Source: Alphaproteobacteria bacterium TMED109
GTDB lineage: Bacteria > Pseudomonadota > Alphaproteobacteria > TMED109
Reading direction: 5' to 3'
Assembly (NCBI GenBank): GCA_002171375.1
Contig: NHFK01000020.1
Coordinates: 1 to 6,540, forward strand
Length of the DNA stretch: 6,540 nucleotides
In this document: piece by piece, positions 5,021 through 6,540 of the stretch
Layout of the letters: the number at the start of each line of letters is the position of its first letter
How positions within the stretch are numbered: the first letter of the stretch is position 1
Notes under the pieces: model-generated
The model's database searches: none
Told to the model about the DNA's origin: nothing
Seen by the model: only the letters and a program-made list of their open reading frames with translations
Made by a program: the position numbers and the translations under genes

Positions 5021-6540
5021 TTAATTAATTGATAATTTTTTTAAAATTGCGAAAGGAGAATTTTTTCTTTCTGACTTAATATAATTATTAATTTTAATAT
5101 TATTCTCTTTTAAAACATACTTAACTGGATTTTCTTTATCTTTTTTGAAATTTAATTTATGCAATATGTCTTTTAATTGTGAATAAGATAAACCAAAATT
5201 TTTATTAAAATAACTGATATTTTTTTTGTATGAGAAAAATAACTTTTTATGCTTTGTGGTATCTCTAATCTTTTTAATTATTCTTTCTATCAACTTTACA
5301 TTATAAAAATTCTCTCCAATTAATATAAATTCACTAGAATATAATATTACTTTAGGAGCTTTGTGCTTACTAATTATACTTTTATAATCAGGATAATCAG
5401 TTCTATTTTCAATTTCATAATATATTTGCTTTAAATTCCAAAAAAACTCTCTTTGTTTATTTTTGAACAGCTCAGGAACCCATATAAATAACTCTCCAAT
5501 TTTTATACCAGAATTTAAAAGAGAGCTTTTATGCTTTTCAATTAATTGATTAGTGAATTTTTTATCTTTAGATAGATTAATTGCTCCTAAGGATTCATTT
5601 AGCTGATAAACTATTCCGCTAATTGCTCCTTCTTTAAATTTTGAATGTAATAAATTTAAAGGATATAAAAAATCAGAAATAAATTTTTTGAGAAACTGAG
5701 ATAATCTTTTTTTAACATTTTTTTTGTCAAGATCATCTAACAAAATAAAGTTAGCAAGAATTATTTTAGGATTAGTAACTGAAGAACCTTTAATTAATTT
5801 AGCCAATAGATTTTTTTTCCAAAAAATACTCATTTCTTTATCAAAACTTAATTCATAGTCCTGACACCTTTGAAGGTCCTCTACTCTTTTTTTAAGCTCT
5901 TTATTCAAAGTTCTTCTAACAATTTTTAAAACCTCTTTTTTATCTTCAGGGTTATTAGATACTTCATTAATAAAACTGAAGCCCTCAAGCCTACCAATAA
6001 AGTGCCCTTCAACTAAAACTGAATTATCTTTGGAAACACTTGAAATAAGTTCATTGTCTACCCCTAAATTTTTTGAAAATTTTGCCATTTTATAATCAAC
6101 AAATCTTTCAATCAATCCTTCATGTAATGCATCTGATAATCTATTCTCTATATACCTGGCTCTAATTGCTAGTTCACTTTTAGTATTAATCCATTCCTTT
6201 TGGTTTGAAATATAATTCCATGTTCTTACATTTGCTAATCTAGTTCCCAAAAGATCTAGTTCTCCTTTTATATTATTAAGTTTATCTAATTTCTTATTCA
6301 CCCAATTTTCAGGTATCTCTCCCTTATCTAATAAGAAAAGATATATCTGCTCTAAAAGTTCTGCGTGAGAATCATCAAAATTTTTACTGTAGTCAGGAAT
6401 AGAACAAATTTCCCATAATAACTTTACTTCTATCTCGCTACATAACTTATTAATAATAAATTCTTTTTTTGATATAGCTTTTAATAGCTTTTCATCATCA
6501 GCTTCTGGACTCATAATTAAATAAGGCTTATCTGGCATTT
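5021..6540 (-). CDS. Helicase-related protein, C-terminal part (SUV3-like, alphaproteobacterial type; partial)
   Basis: The frame is open to the right edge and the Met at 6538 is probably internal, since comparable proteins carry the helicase motor before this point. Counting from that Met (505 residues), the recognisable family blocks are LLWEICSIPDY (40-50), GEIPENWVNKKLDKL (73-87), LANVRTWNYISN (101-112), RLSDALHEGLIERFVD (133-148) and VLVEGHFIGRLEGFSF (174-189). These occur in the C-terminal half of alphaproteobacterial helicase-related proteins similar to mitochondrial SUV3, an RNA helicase acting in RNA turnover. From about residue 190 on, the sequence is very rich in Lys, Ile and Asn and more divergent. 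The end, SPFAILKKL, resembles the family's usual terminus, so the 3' end looks intact. DEAD/H motifs and Walker A lie outside the window. The specific substrate is inference. Confidence 0.78.
   Translation of the reverse strand, partial: MPDKPYLIMSPEADDEKLLKAISKKEFIINKLCSEIEVKLLWEICSIPDYSKNFDDSHAELLEQIYLFLLDKGEIPENWVNKKLDKLNNIKGELDLLGTRLANVRTWNYISNQKEWINTKSELAIRARYIENRLSDALHEGLIERFVDYKMAKFSKNLGVDNELISSVSKDNSVLVEGHFIGRLEGFSFINEVSNNPEDKKEVLKIVRRTLNKELKKRVEDLQRCQDYELSFDKEMSIFWKKNLLAKLIKGSSVTNPKIILANFILLDDLDKKNVKKRLSQFLKKFISDFLYPLNLLHSKFKEGAISGIVYQLNESLGAINLSKDKKFTNQLIEKHKSSLLNSGIKIGELFIWVPELFKNKQREFFWNLKQIYYEIENRTDYPDYKSIISKHKAPKVILYSSEFILIGENFYNVKLIERIIKKIRDTTKHKKLFFSYKKNISYFNKNFGLSYSQLKDILHKLNFKKDKENPVKYVLKENNIKINNYIKSERKNSPFAILKKLSIN

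Overview
The window is strongly AT-rich (roughly 30% G+C by eye), gene-dense and without mobile elements, RNA genes or CRISPR arrays. The gene set fits a streamlined, probably marine, AT-rich alphaproteobacterium: an RpoH with the RpoH II-like 'NWSIVKTGSSSAQK' region, a CarD/CdnL regulator beside a seven-iron ferredoxin FdxA, a SUV3-like 'helicase-related' protein just upstream, and a CcmA-type heme exporter ATPase. The clade assignment is inference from gene content and composition, not from a marker phylogeny.

Layout. Left block, minus strand: a PaaK-like AMP-binding enzyme (1718-486) is followed 15 bases later by ccmA (470 to the window edge), which runs off the left end. Centre: a 138-base divergent intergenic region (1719-1856) separates this block from rpoH, the only plus-strand gene (1857-2744). 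It holds a 26-base imperfect palindrome, a 10-base direct repeat with a 16-base period and a consensus -10 hexamer. Right block, minus strand, read right to left: the C-terminal part of a helicase-related protein (window edge to 5021), a 92-base gap, then a tight cluster terB-like (4928-4476), fdxA (4466-4134), carD (4109-3606) and a calcineurin-like phosphoesterase homologue (3589-2741). Gaps inside that cluster are 9, 24 and 16 bases and every gene has a good Shine-Dalgarno sequence, so it is very probably one operon. Its last gene meets rpoH tail to tail, with the two stop codons sharing the bases of one TTAA.

How the genes fit together. The centre and right of the window look like a transcription and stress-control neighbourhood: a heat-shock/oxidative-stress type sigma factor, an RNA-polymerase-binding factor that stabilises open complexes, a small redox protein, a TerB-domain stress protein and an RNA helicase relative. 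The least expected member is the phosphoesterase homologue. It keeps the length and block order of PPP-type phosphatases, but nearly all its metal-ligand motifs are substituted (GDxHG reads GAVNG, GDxxDRG reads GNLIGRN, GNHE reads GCYE), while the frame is intact and the start is well formed. It looks like a maintained pseudo-enzyme co-expressed with CarD. A second possible loss of catalysis is in the PaaK-like protein, where the usual C-terminal adenylation lysine position is a leucine.
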